From Branchiostoma lanceolatum (Eukaryota; Chordata; Leptocardii; Amphioxiformes; Branchiostomatidae): DNA of 64,000 nucleotides. The translations under genes were made by a program, and so were the position numbers. Of the stretch, positions 26,201 to 36,000 are shown one piece after another (position 1 is the first letter of the stretch; every line of letters starts with the position of its first letter). Under the pieces are notes generated by a model. It made no database searches and was not told the DNA's origin. It saw only the letters and a program-made list of their open reading frames with translations. The stretch covers positions 1,433,501 through 1,497,500 of the forward strand of contig NC_089735.1 in assembly GCF_035083965.1 (NCBI RefSeq), in the 5' to 3' direction.

Positions 26201-27048
26201 AAAGTAAAAAAGTCCGAAAACCAGAGAGATCCGTTCTGTCCGTTGGCAGGGTGCGGGATGTGGAGATGCTGAAAGGTCACGACCTGGCCGCAGGAGCCAT
26301 TGACAAGGTGGCACAACGTCTTGGTGGTCAGTACACACTGAGGTTGAGAGTCCGCGGCATCGATGAGAACGACTTCAAGGAGAGCAAGAGAATCCTGGAG
26401 GAGAAGCTGAAATCCGGTCGGGTCAAGCCTACACTGCTTCCGTACGGCACTCAAGAGGACATCCGCCGAGACATGGAGAACTGTCACCTGGTCCTGATGC
26501 CGTCCCGGGCCGAACCATTCGGGCTGGTCGGCCTGGAGGCCATCGCAGCAGGAGTACCCGTCCTCATCTCTGAGCATTCGGGACTCGCAGAGCTGATAGA
26601 GGAGCTATCAGAAAGCCTAGGGCAGCCCAAGTTCCGCCACTGCATCGTCAAGATGAAGGGAGACACCGCGACCGACGGGGATGCAGAGAAGTGGGCAGAA
26701 AGAATCGAGGATGTCCTCAAGAACGCCAGGTCAGAGTTCGCGGAAGCACGCGCCTTCAGGGAGAAACTGCTGGCCTCCAAGTACTGGGAAGAGTCTCACC
26801 AGAAGTTCCTACAGGCCTGCGGCATCATTGGTGAGAAACTATATCTTCTTTCAAAAATAAATTCTTTGGCTGCATGTATGGATTTCTAATGTTTCCATTA
26901 ACAATATAGATGTGATAGTCTTGTATATAGTCACTACACGATGATCCATTGCTTTCCGTACTAACTTTGCTCATTATTTGAACACACCTACTTCACAGCC
27001 GACCCCAGTGCTCAAGCGGAGGGTGGAGGTGCTGATGTTTCGGACTGA
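14281..27048 (+). CDS. Roco-type protein paralog B: TIR-like, CARD-like, Roc, COR, Death, ZU5-UPA, GT4 glycosyltransferase (1,710 aa)
   Basis: Fourteen exons with consistent phases: 14281-14290, 18093-18572, 19028-19164, 19636-19876, 20471-22219, 22555-22823, 23294-23355, 23546-23775, 24005-24258, 24393-24530, 24710-24875, 25106-25219, 25598-26830, 26999-27048. Order by residue: TIR-like 4-164 (a Glu in VGLETAV sits where TIR NADases have their catalytic Glu); CARD-like 165-290 split over two exons; Roc with P-loop GLTEAGKT 313-320, DFGG from D361, TKVD 421-424; COR to ~873; Death 874-962; ZU5/FIIND-like ~984-1144; UPA-like ~1145-1246; DSGLST 1258-1263; GT4 1285-1695 with EX7E glutamates 1589 and 1597. 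Roc-COR acts as a GTPase switch in known Roco proteins. Death, CARD and TIR are homotypic signalling domains. GT4 transfers sugars from nucleotide donors. The combined function is inference: an intracellular sensor or death scaffold. No LRR, kinase or transmembrane segment was seen. Confidence 0.88.
14300..17470 (+). mobile_element. LINE (non-LTR retrotransposon), 5' truncated, in intron 1 of paralog B
   Basis: The body is one long open frame for reverse transcriptase followed by an AT-rich 3' end with AATAAA (17449) and a short TTCATTCATTCAATTC-type tail near 17457-17472. The exact left border is not visible; it lies between the host splice donor at 14291 and about 14345. The apurinic-type endonuclease that normally precedes RT in such elements is missing, which is typical of 5'-truncated insertion. 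The element is on the same strand as its host gene and fully inside the intron 14291-18092. Confidence 0.88.
14327..17308 (+). CDS. LINE reverse transcriptase ORF
   Basis: About 990 codons without a stop. The N-terminal ~250 residues are the Lys-rich linker normally found between endonuclease and RT. The RT core follows: SNYRGIAISS, then FIDFRKAFDSVW (first catalytic Asp), RGVRQGCNLSPLLFNL, and LLWADDLVILS (the xxDD box with the catalytic Asp pair). The C-terminus has a zinc-finger-like CPSC...HFLMTC signature. The frame is also open upstream to 14291, but that GTG is the host splice donor, so I take the first Met at 14327 only as a convenient start. The real element start was lost with the endonuclease. 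The open frame suggests a recent insertion. Clade uncertain (jockey/CR1-like organisation). Confidence 0.85.
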   Translation: MRPANTLANPLPTKYIWDEDSSEKFTEALRAPSTLTDLQNFMNTTFSNMDHAVKGITHIITNVADKSLRKIIHRNNKNKKKKSNPWYTSSCASLKRKVSQLAGEFSKFPWKLDVRHAYFCNLKLYKKKIKTEKRLFKERQWHNLSKLSKVNPQQFWREMKQQKLNDNDKQQEDDNITHEDWRTHFKNLNNLIEDSQSDKDFHQHVIQERPDLHNIMNNSSSAIKDQHNKEHTDDIINSLENITGNPLDSEITEKEIIDGLHNLKNNKASGIDSVLNEMLKYGDTKLIPPLRKLFNTILQSGNFPHTWSKSVLVPIIKSGDKSNPSNYRGIAISSCVGKLFTFVLNRRLQRFLENKNLLSPFQSGFRKNFRTSDNLFVLKTLIDKQISSPGGKLYACFIDFRKAFDSVWRNGLFYKILSSGIGGKFFSMIKSMYSNIEFCVKTSRGLSNYFKSTRGVRQGCNLSPLLFNLFVNDLPTLLNSPLCDPVFLKDTPINSLLWADDLVILSKSETGLKECLKRLDNFCSLWKLSINRDKSKVMIFSKNGRTGKNQRSPFQVQGQTINITDSYTYLGIDITPSGSFNRATKQIRLKALRASFKLKSLLASNYNPSITLSLDLFSSLVKPILLYCSEILGTNIRCRDLILNGVQECPNENIRETVCNILSPMLGTNINDIILKVARTGKKSDNSDMLASRPVLVRFKKYNDKLHIIHNSKMLANRNVILEQPTASYEIPDLEYVILNYCKMLLCVPRKSVNAAIRGELGMFPLYIDTQTQLIKYWLRLHSLPNDRIVKKAYDTAVEEELDWIVHVQDILCRHGFQNVWLNPAVDAKHFGNIFKERLKDTFLSGWRQEIRSCNKLKTYSQVKTDFTLEKYLSSIHNKSFIVNITKLRISSHCLEIEKGRYRNIPANQRRCPSCQDSVEDEYHFLMTCPAYTVDRRKLMETISCTTSKPLPKANTEIFNLLMSCPDTISKHLGQYICSALQKREYIVTNRNV
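17475..17930. repeat. Tandem duplication (~260 bp unit) just 3' of the LINE
   Basis: The stretch TATAAAATGGCTTCTAACTTT...TTAGGTCCAACCTCAACTTTT...TTGGCATTGT...TTTTCAACA-TTTGTCCA occurs at about 17475-17675 and again at 17740-17930. The first copy alone carries the palindrome at 17611-17640. Confidence 0.7.
17611..17640. mobile_element. 30-bp perfect palindrome flanked by an 8-bp duplication
   Basis: AAGGAGGTTTTATATA and its complement form one uninterrupted palindrome. ATTCTACC lies on both sides. The sister copy of the host repeat (17740-17930) lacks the insert, which is the pattern expected of a recent insertion with target-site duplication. Confidence 0.6.
20304..20500 (+). repeat. Duplicated acceptor edge of the Roc exon in paralog B
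   Basis: The region around the true acceptor (20415-20500: GTAGTAAT...CCATGCAGAAACATCTAC) has a diverged upstream copy at about 20304-20385 (ATAGTAAT...CCATGCAGAAACATTTAC). The copied piece therefore includes the exon start. Confidence 0.55.
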
Positions 27049-27950
27049 AAATCTGGCGACAACGTTATAATTAACAGGGCCCGCTGATGGCATGGAATTG
27101 TAGATTGACTATTTGCAAGAGCTAAGTAAAGTAGGCATCCTTGCGTCTCGTAAGCCAATGATAGCGTTCTGTTAGTAGGTGTATAGCTGCAGAACAATGG
27201 AGGGAATTCATTAATAAGACTGTTGCTAAACGCCGCTAGCTTATTTAGAACAATAAAGTTACATGTAACTGTTATACTGGAATCAGCATCTGCATGGTGA
27301 TCATGGGTGTACGTTTTTCAGGGTAAGATTTGCCTGTATGAAAGTAAGACTTCGTTGGCCAAAGAACTAACATTAACTCACAAATAACTTCTTCACTTTA
27401 ATTTGCTGATTCTCAAAACGCTTCCCCAATTTAGCAGCCTAGGAAATAAAGAAGCCACTTGTGTATATCATGTATTAGTTCTAACTAACCACTGCCATCA
27501 ACATGTACTGATGTAGGGATATTATCGATCACAGACGTCTATAAAAACATCACATGCTCTCATACAGAGGGAAAGTAACATGACAAAACCTGTGGTGTAC
27601 AAATATATACGATACACTCCAAAGCATCACTGCTTAACGTTAACGTGACATGTATAACGCTATGAGATTAAACGTCAATCTGCGCCTGATCGTTGCTTGT
27701 TTTGTCTACGGTCTCGGTCTATTGAGTTACGGCCGGTCATTATTTTGTGGTGTTATATTGTTGAATATTCTGGGAGAGAAATGTAGCGTCAAACTTTTGA
27801 TCTGAAAATATGGATCACAAGGCTGATGACAGAACAGGACGTTAATCAATTCGAACTGAAAACACCATGTAATTTTACTTAAAAGTATATTCAGACACCC
27901 CTAAATGCAAGTCGGTGGTTTCAGCTTATAGATTAGTCACAATAGAATAA

Positions 27951-28200
27951 TTTGCAATGTTTGCATGCTTGTCTAACATGATACTTATCATGAAATCGAT
28001 CAGTCAGCATTTAAGTACTACAAAGATTAATTCACACGGAATGCATGTATTTGATAAAACACCAGCTACAGAAAGATTTGCAATGTTTGCATACTTGTCT
28101 CACATGATACGTACCATGGAAATGATTAGCCTGCAGTTTTCATTTTTGTGGGGAAAAGTACTGCAAAGATTAAGTTACATGGAATGCATGGATGTTACAC
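27951..28200. repeat. Two-copy tandem repeat, ~125 bp unit
   Basis: TTTGCAATGTTTGCAT-CTTGTCT-ACATGATAC and, later, GCAAAGATTAA-T-ACA-GGAATGCATG occur twice in the same order. Short frames inside are not convincing as genes. Confidence 0.6.
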
Positions 28201-29076
28201 AACTGCCATGGAATGGTCTTACAATGGTGTGATGTGTGAAATAAAAAAATTCAATGTTGACTGCATGTTTCTATGCACAGAAAAATGGCCTAATCTTTCA
28301 AGACTGACTGACTGACAGAAGATGGGTTTTCTGATGCTTGTTCACACATATAACAGACATGGAGTCCAGTCTTGTTAGCTTTGGTCAGCTCCCAACATCC
28401 CTACCCTGCCAAAGTGGGAGTGGACAAGGCTGGACTCAAGAAACCATTGTTTTAAACTCAAATCACTATCCAGTAACCATTTCATGGGGCAGTGCAGTGT
28501 AATGGTCAGGTTTTCTGGCCATATTCCTAATAAGTCTTTTTCTGGCAACTGGTCTGTTAAACAGTTACATTTTTGCTATTACTGCCGTCCCGTAGGGTGA
28601 CGAAGCTGAAACCAACACTGTACAAATTCCCCAGTGTATGCTAATAGACCTGGGCAGTCAGGCAACACTCCTAGTGTTAAAGCAATACTGCAGAGCTCCC
28701 CATGGGCTGGTTACCGGGCTATCTATCCAGCCATGTGCATGTATCTTATGTGTTGGTAATAGTTCAGCTGAATGTTTTACAAAAGGGCACTTAAAAACAT
28801 TTTACTATGTGCGTTTTACATCTATGTGTGATAGTAACTTCCTGAGCAGACATGGTCTTTTCAATGGGCCAAAATCTCAGACCACTTTACAACAACGCAC
28901 ACAAGGACAAAATAAGCTATCAGCTAATATCACATTACATGTATGTATGTAGTTACGTGTCACATTACACTACACATCATGTTTCATTTTTGTCCATAAG
29001 GCTTTTTTTGCTGCGTGCCACACTTTATAACATTTTAATCTGTGCAAAGTGTAATGAAATTTTGCATTCAAATTAA

Positions 29077-29687
29077 AGGGTATAAGACACCAATGACATC
29101 AACATTAACAATGTCCGGAAATTACATAAAACATAATACTATTGTTTAATAACATAGAAAGTTTCACAACATATTCACACTTCGGATGTTATAGAACATC
29201 GAATCTTGAAAACATCATACCTCCAGTTTTTCATTCTTCCCACCAGGTAATTACATTAGTCAGTGACTTGCCAGCCCATGACGTCACGAGAACATGGCAG
29301 CCGATTTGGAACTTTGCACAACGGTTTGGAAAGAATGTTATTTTTACAAGGAAACGAAATAGGTATTGTTATGCCCTTTAATCAAACGTTAACACGATAA
29401 TCAAGCACCGTTTGATCATCAAATAATGTTTTTCGCACCGGTTTCGAACCGGCTGCCGTGTTCATTGTGACGTCATGAGCTGGCATTAGTCACTGATTAA
29501 TGTAATCACCTGGTGAGAACATCAGATAAGAATAAAGAGCTGGATCCATGGAAGTATGGTTTCTGATGGTTCGATGTTAGATAACATCAGAAGGGTGTGT
29601 ATTTGTTGTAAACGTTTATATTCCTTCAATGATGCTATTCCTATTTCAGATAATAAGAAAATGTTGTATTTTGGTGTCTTAGGCCCT
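29077..29687. mobile_element. piggyBac-like MITE (611 bp) with TTAA flanks
   Basis: The ends read TTAA-AGGG and CCCT-TTAA. The terminal inverted repeats continue as GGGTATAAGACACC versus GGCCTAAGACACC. The arms then remain loosely complementary for about 250 bp; for example CAGGTAATTACATTAGTCAG pairs with the complement of the right half. TTAA target duplications are characteristic of piggyBac-type transposition. No transposase frame. Confidence 0.75.
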
Positions 29688-30023
29688 TTAATACTAGTTA
29701 TATCACTCTGCTCTCTGGGATGAAAGCAAGGGTCACAATAGTGCTATCCCTACAGTGCTGGAAGCTTCTCTACTTTTGGCTGTAGCTACATGTATAACTG
29801 ACTTAGTTTACACTTACATTTCCCTCAGCAGTATTACAAAGTCAGGTCTACAAACTAGCAGCACATTTTCTACAGCTAGCTTTCAAATAAAGAACTATAG
29901 GTACAGTTAATTACTTTGGAGATAAAATTCTAAAGAAAAAAACAGCATTCATATGTTGACACTTTCTGGTTTGCCAGAACATCTTTGCACTTCGTCTGTC
30001 TGTCTGTTTGTTTGTTAGTTTGT

Positions 30024-33000
30024 TTACTGAGATTTAGGAGAGAGGAACAGGTCTTTAGTTAGCATGGACATGATGCAGGGGATCTGCTTCTTGCGGTTCA
30101 TGTAGGGGTTGTCGGAGTTGGAGTGGAAGTCGTAGGCCACCAGCTTGTTGACCCGGGTCAGCAGCTGCATGACCTCCAGCTCCGTCCCCTCCTGCTCCAG
30201 CACCGCACACAGCGCCTGGATGTACCATGACCCACGCCCTGGGTTACGCCACGAGTAGTAACCTGGGTGGGTGAATACAACAGCTGGGTTAGTATGTACC
30301 ATGACCCATGGACCAGGTTATGGCATGAGGAGTAACCTGGGTGGGTTAACACAGCAGCTGCCCGCTGGGTTAGAATAACCACGACCCACATCCTGGGTTA
30401 CGTCACGAGTAGTAGCCTGGGTTGGTTAACACTACAGCTGGGTTATGATGACCCAGGTTATGCCATGAGTAGTAACCTGAGTGGGTAAACACAGCAGAGG
30501 GTTAGTATGTACCACCATCACCCAAGCAGACCTTCCACTGATTTTTGCAAGTAAAGGACCAGCCCTCATCATCTAGACGTATATGGCACACATCTAAGAC
30601 GTAATGTGTGCAGACCTCCCTGGCGCAGTGTATTAGGCCAGCCAAAAGTTTGCCTCAGTTTAACATCGCCCCTGTAGATATACTAAAGTACATTATGTCA
30701 CATACATGTATACTAGTATCTAAGACATTCCTATGAAGTGAAGATTGTGGACCTACCAGGCACAGTGCTGTAGGCCAGTAGGAAGTCAGCCTCGGCCAGA
30801 TGTCACCCCAGTAGACATATATATATCATGTACCTAAGACAGTCCGATGAAGTGAAGATTGTGGACCTACCAGGCACAGTGCTGTAGGCCAGTAGGAAGT
30901 CAGCCTCGGCCAGATGTCACCCCAGTAGACATACATGTTTATATATCATGTACCTAAGACAGTCCGATGAAGTGAAGACTGTGGACCTACCAGGCACAGT
31001 GCTGTAGGCCAGTAGGAAGTCTGCCTCAGCCAGATGTCACCCCAGTAGACATACATGTTTATATATCATGTACCTAAGACAGTCCGATGAAGTGAAGATT
31101 GTGGACCTACCAGGCACAGTGCTGTAGGCCAGTAGGAAGTCTGCCTCGGCCAGATGTCACCCCAGTAGACATATATATATCATGTACCTAAGACAGTCCG
31201 ATGAAGTGAAGATTGTGGACCTACCAGGCACAGTGCTGTAGGCCAGTAGAAAGTCAGCCTCGGCCAGATGTCACCCCAGTAGACATATATATATCATGTA
31301 CCTAAGACAGTCCGATGAAGTGAAGATTGTGGACCTACCAGGCACAGTGCTGTAGGCCAGTAGGAAGTCAGCCTCGGCCAGATGTCACCCCAGTAGACAT
31401 ACATGTTTATATATCATGTACCTAAGACAGTCTGATGAAGTGAAGATTGTGGACCTACCAGGCACAGTGCTGTAGGCCAGTAGGATTAGTCTGCCTGGGC
31501 CGGATGTCACCCCAGTAGACATATATATATCATGTACCTAAGACAGTCCGATGAAGTGAAGATTGTGGACCTACCAGGCACAGTGCTGTAGGCCAGTAGG
31601 AAGTCAGCCTCGGCCAGATGTCACCCCAGTAGACATACATGTTTATATATCATGTACCTAAGACAGTCTGATGAAGTGAAGATTGTGGACCTACCAGGCA
31701 CAGTGCTGTAGGCCAGTAGGATTAGTCTGCCTGGGCCGGATGTCACCCCAGTAGACATATATATATCATGTACCTAAGACAGTCCGATGAAGTGAAGATT
31801 GTGGACCTACCAGGCACAGTGCTGTAGGCCAGTAGGAAGTCTGCCTCGGCCGGATGTCACCCCAGTAGACATACATGTTTATATATCATGTACCTAAGAC
31901 AGTCCGATGAAATGAAGACTGTGGACCTACCAGGCACAGTGCTGTAGGCCAGTAGGAAGTCAGCCTCGGCCAGATGTCACCCCAGTAGACATACATGTTT
32001 ATATATCATGTACCTAAGACAGTCCGATGAAGTGAAGATTGTGGACCTACCAGGCACAGTGCTGTAGGCCAGTAGGAAGTCTGCCTCGGCCAGATGTCAC
32101 CCCAGTAGACATACATGTTTATATATCATGTACCTAAGACAGTCCGATGAAGTGAAGATTGTGGACCTACCAGGCACAGTGCTGTAGGCCAGTAGGAAGT
32201 CTGCCTCGGCCAGATGTCACCCCAGTAGACATACATGTTTATATATCATGTACCTAAGACAGTCCGATGAAGTGAAGATTGTGGACCTACCAGGCACAGT
32301 GCTGTAGGCCAGTAGGAAGTCTGCCTCGGCCAGATGTCACCCCAGTAGACATACATGTTTATATATCATGTACCTAAGACAGTCCGATGAAGTGAAGATT
32401 GTGGACCTACCAGGCACAGTGCTGTAGGCCAGTAGGAAGTCTGCCTCGGCCAGATGTCACCCCAGTAGACATACATGTTTATATATCATGTACCTAAGAC
32501 AGTCCGATGAAGTGAAGACTGTGGACCTACCAGGCACAGTGCTGTAGGCCAGTAGGAAGTCTGCCTCGGCCAGATGTCACCCCAGTAGACATACATGTTT
32601 ATATATCATGTACCTAAGACAGTCCGATGAAGTGAAGACTGTGGACCTACCAGGCACAGTGCTGTAGGCCAGTAGGAAGTCTGCCTCGGCCGGATGTCAC
32701 CCCAGTAGACATATATATATCATGTACCTAAGACAGTCCGATGAAGTGAAGACTGTGGACCTACCAGGCACAGTGCTGTAGGCCAGTAGGAAGTCTGCCT
32801 CGGCCGGATGTCACCCCAGTAGACATACATGTTTATATATCATGTACCTAAGACAGTCCGATGAAGTGAAGATTGTGGACCTACCAGGCACAGTGCTGTA
32901 GGCCAGTAGGAAGTCAGCCTCGGCCAGATGTCACCCCAGTAGACATACATGTATATATATCATGTACCTAAGACAGTCCGATGAAGTGAAGACTGTGGAC

Positions 33001-36000
33001 CTACCAGGCACAGTGCTGTAGGCCAGTAGGAAGTCTGCCTCGGCCAGATGTCACCCCAGTAGACATATATATATCATGTACCTAAGACAGTCCGATGAAG
33101 TGAAGACTGTGGACCTACCAGGCACAGTGCTGTAGGCCAGTAGGAAGTCAGCCTCGGCCAGATGTCACCCCAGTAGACATACATGTTTATATATCATGTA
33201 CCTAAGACAGTCCGATGAAGTGAAGATTGTGGACCTACCAGGCACAGTGCTGTAGGCCAGTAGGAAGTCTGCCTCGGCCAGATGTCACCCCAGTAGACAT
33301 ACATGTTTATATATCATGTACCTAAGACAGTCCGATGAAGTGAAGATTGTGGACCTACCAGGCACAGTGCTGTAGGCCAGTAGGAAGTCTGCCTCGGCCG
33401 GATGTCACCCCAGTAGACATACATGTTTATATATCATGTACCTAAGACAGTCCGATGAAGTGAAGACTGTGGACCTACCAGGCACAGTGCTGTAGGCCAG
33501 TAGGAAGTCTGCCTCGGCCAGATGTCACCCCAGTAGACATATATATATCATGTACCTAAGACAGTCCGATTAAGTGAAGATTGTGGACCTACCAGGCACA
33601 GTGCTGTAGGCCAGTAGGAAGTCAGCCTCGGCCAGATGTCACCCCAGTAGACATATATATATCATGTACCTAAGTCAGTCCGATGAAGTGAAGACTGTGG
33701 ACCTACCAGGCACAGTGCTGTTGGCCAGTAGGAAGTCAGATGTCACCCCAGTAGACATATATATATCATGTACCTAAGACAGTCTGATGAAGTGAAGACT
33801 GTGGACCTACCAGGCACAGTGCTGTAGGCCAATAGGAAGTCAGCCTCGGCCAGATGTCACCCCAGTAGACATACATGTTTATATATCATGTACCTAAGAC
33901 AGTCCGATGAAGTGAAGATTGTGGACCTACCAGGCACAGTGCTGTAGGCCAGTAGGAAGTCAGCCTCGGCCAGATGTCACCCCAGTAGACATATATATAT
34001 CATGTACCTAAGACAGTCCGATGAAGTGAAGATTGTGGACCTACCAGGCACAGTGCTGTAGGCCAGTAGGAAGTCAGATGTCACCCCAGTAGACATACAT
34101 GTATATATATCATGTACCTAAGACAGTCCGATGAAGTGAAGATTGTGGACCTACCAGGCACAGTGCTGTAGGCCAGTAGGAAGTCTGCCTCGGCCAGATG
34201 TCACCCCAGTAGACATATATATATCATGTACCTAAGACAGTCCGATGAAGTGAAGATTGTGGACCTACCAGGCACAGTGCTGTAGGCCAGTAGGAAGTCA
34301 GCCTCGGCCAGATGTCACCCCAGTAGACATATATATATCATGTACCTAAGTCAGTCCGATGAAGTGAAGATTGTGGACCTACCAGGCACAGTGCTGTAGG
34401 CCAGTAGGAAGTCAGCCTCGGCCAGATGTCACCCCAGTAGACATATATATATCATGTACCTAAGACAGTCCGATGATCGAAGATTGTGGACCTACCAGGC
34501 ACAGTGCTGTAGGCCAGTAGGAAGTCTGCCTTGGCCGGATGTCACCCCAGTAGACATACATGTTTATATATCATGTACCTAAGACAGTCCGATGATCGAA
34601 GATTGTGGACCTACCAGGCACAGTGCTGTAGGCCAGTAGGAAGTCAGCCTCGGCCAGATGTCACCCCAGTAGACATATATATATCATGTACCTAAGACAG
34701 TCCGATGAAGTGAAGATTGTGGACCTACCAGGCACAGTGCTGTAGGCCAGTAGGAAGTCTGCCTCGGCCAGATGTCACCCCAGTAGACATATATATATCA
34801 TGTACCTAAGACAGTCCGATGAAATGAAGATTGTGGACCTACCAGGCACAGTGCTGTAGGCCAGTAGGAAGTCAGCCTCGGCCAGATGTCACCCCAGTAG
34901 ACATATATATATATCATGTATCTAAGACAGTCCGATGAAGTGAAGATTGTGGACCTACCTGGCACAGTGCTGTAGGCCAGTAGGAAGTCTGCCTCGGCCA
35001 GATGTCACCCCAGTAGACATATATATATCATGTACCTAAGACAGTCCGATGAAATGAAGATTGTGGACCTACCAGGCACAGTGCTGTAGGCCAGTAGGAA
35101 GTCAGCCTCGGCCAGATGTCACCCCAGTAGACATATATATATATCATGTATCTAAGACAGTCCGATGAAGTGAAGATTGTGGACCTACCTGGCACAGTGC
35201 TGTAGGCCAGTAGGAAGTCTGCCTCGGCCAGATGTCACCCCAGTAGACATATATATATCATGTACCTAAGACAGTCCGATGAAGTGAAGACTGTGGACCT
35301 ACCAGGCACAGTGCTGTAGGCCAGTAGGAACCCAGATGTCACCCCAGTAGACATATATATATCATGTATCTAAGACAGTCTGATGAAGTGAAGATTGTGG
35401 ACCTACCAGGCACAGTGCTGTAGGCCAGTAGGAAGTCTGCCTCGGCCAAATGTCACCCCAGTAGACATATATATATCATGTACCTAAGACAGTCCGATGA
35501 AGTGAAGACTGTGGACCTACCAGGCACAGTGCTGTAGGCCAGTAGGAACCCAGATGTCACCCCAGTAGACATATATATATCATGTACCTAAGACAGTCTG
35601 ATGAAGTGAAGACTGTGGACCTACCAGGCACAGTGCTGTAGGCCAGTAGGAAGTCAGCCTCGGCGGGAAGCGTTGCCCTGTTCCCTGCATCCAGCTCATC
35701 TTGGACCTCGGGCTGGGCGTCAGGCATGTCCACCCCGTGGTCAAACTCGTTTCCTCGACACGCCTGGGAAAAACATTTATTTCTCAGTGTCAGTCTTTCT
35801 AAATTGACTATACTATTAGATATAGAAATTAATAGCAGGGTACATCCTTAACTTCTAAAATCCGCATTGATTCTCTTTTGTCAAAATAGGTAACATGGCA
35901 GAAAAATATCAATTTACCTTCCACACTTGCCTTTTTTTTAATGACCTGAGAAGAATTCTCAACAAAAAGACCTTCGTACCTAGACTCCAGCAGCTTTTCC

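Larger units (their letters stand above)
27049..30023. other. Interval between paralog B and caspase A
   Basis: 27049 to about 27890 matches the flank of paralog A and includes a likely polyadenylation signal AATAAA at 27252-27257. 27951-28200 is a two-copy tandem repeat containing GCAATGTTTGCAT. 29077-29687 is a MITE. The rest, 28200-29070 and 29690-30023, shows no gene that I can support. Confidence 0.6.

Noticed and set aside
30722-35668. Regularly spaced repeats resembling a CRISPR array
   Set aside because: Units are 114-120 bp, nearly identical over their full length with no unique spacers, contain an exon edge and donor, and lie in a eukaryotic intron.
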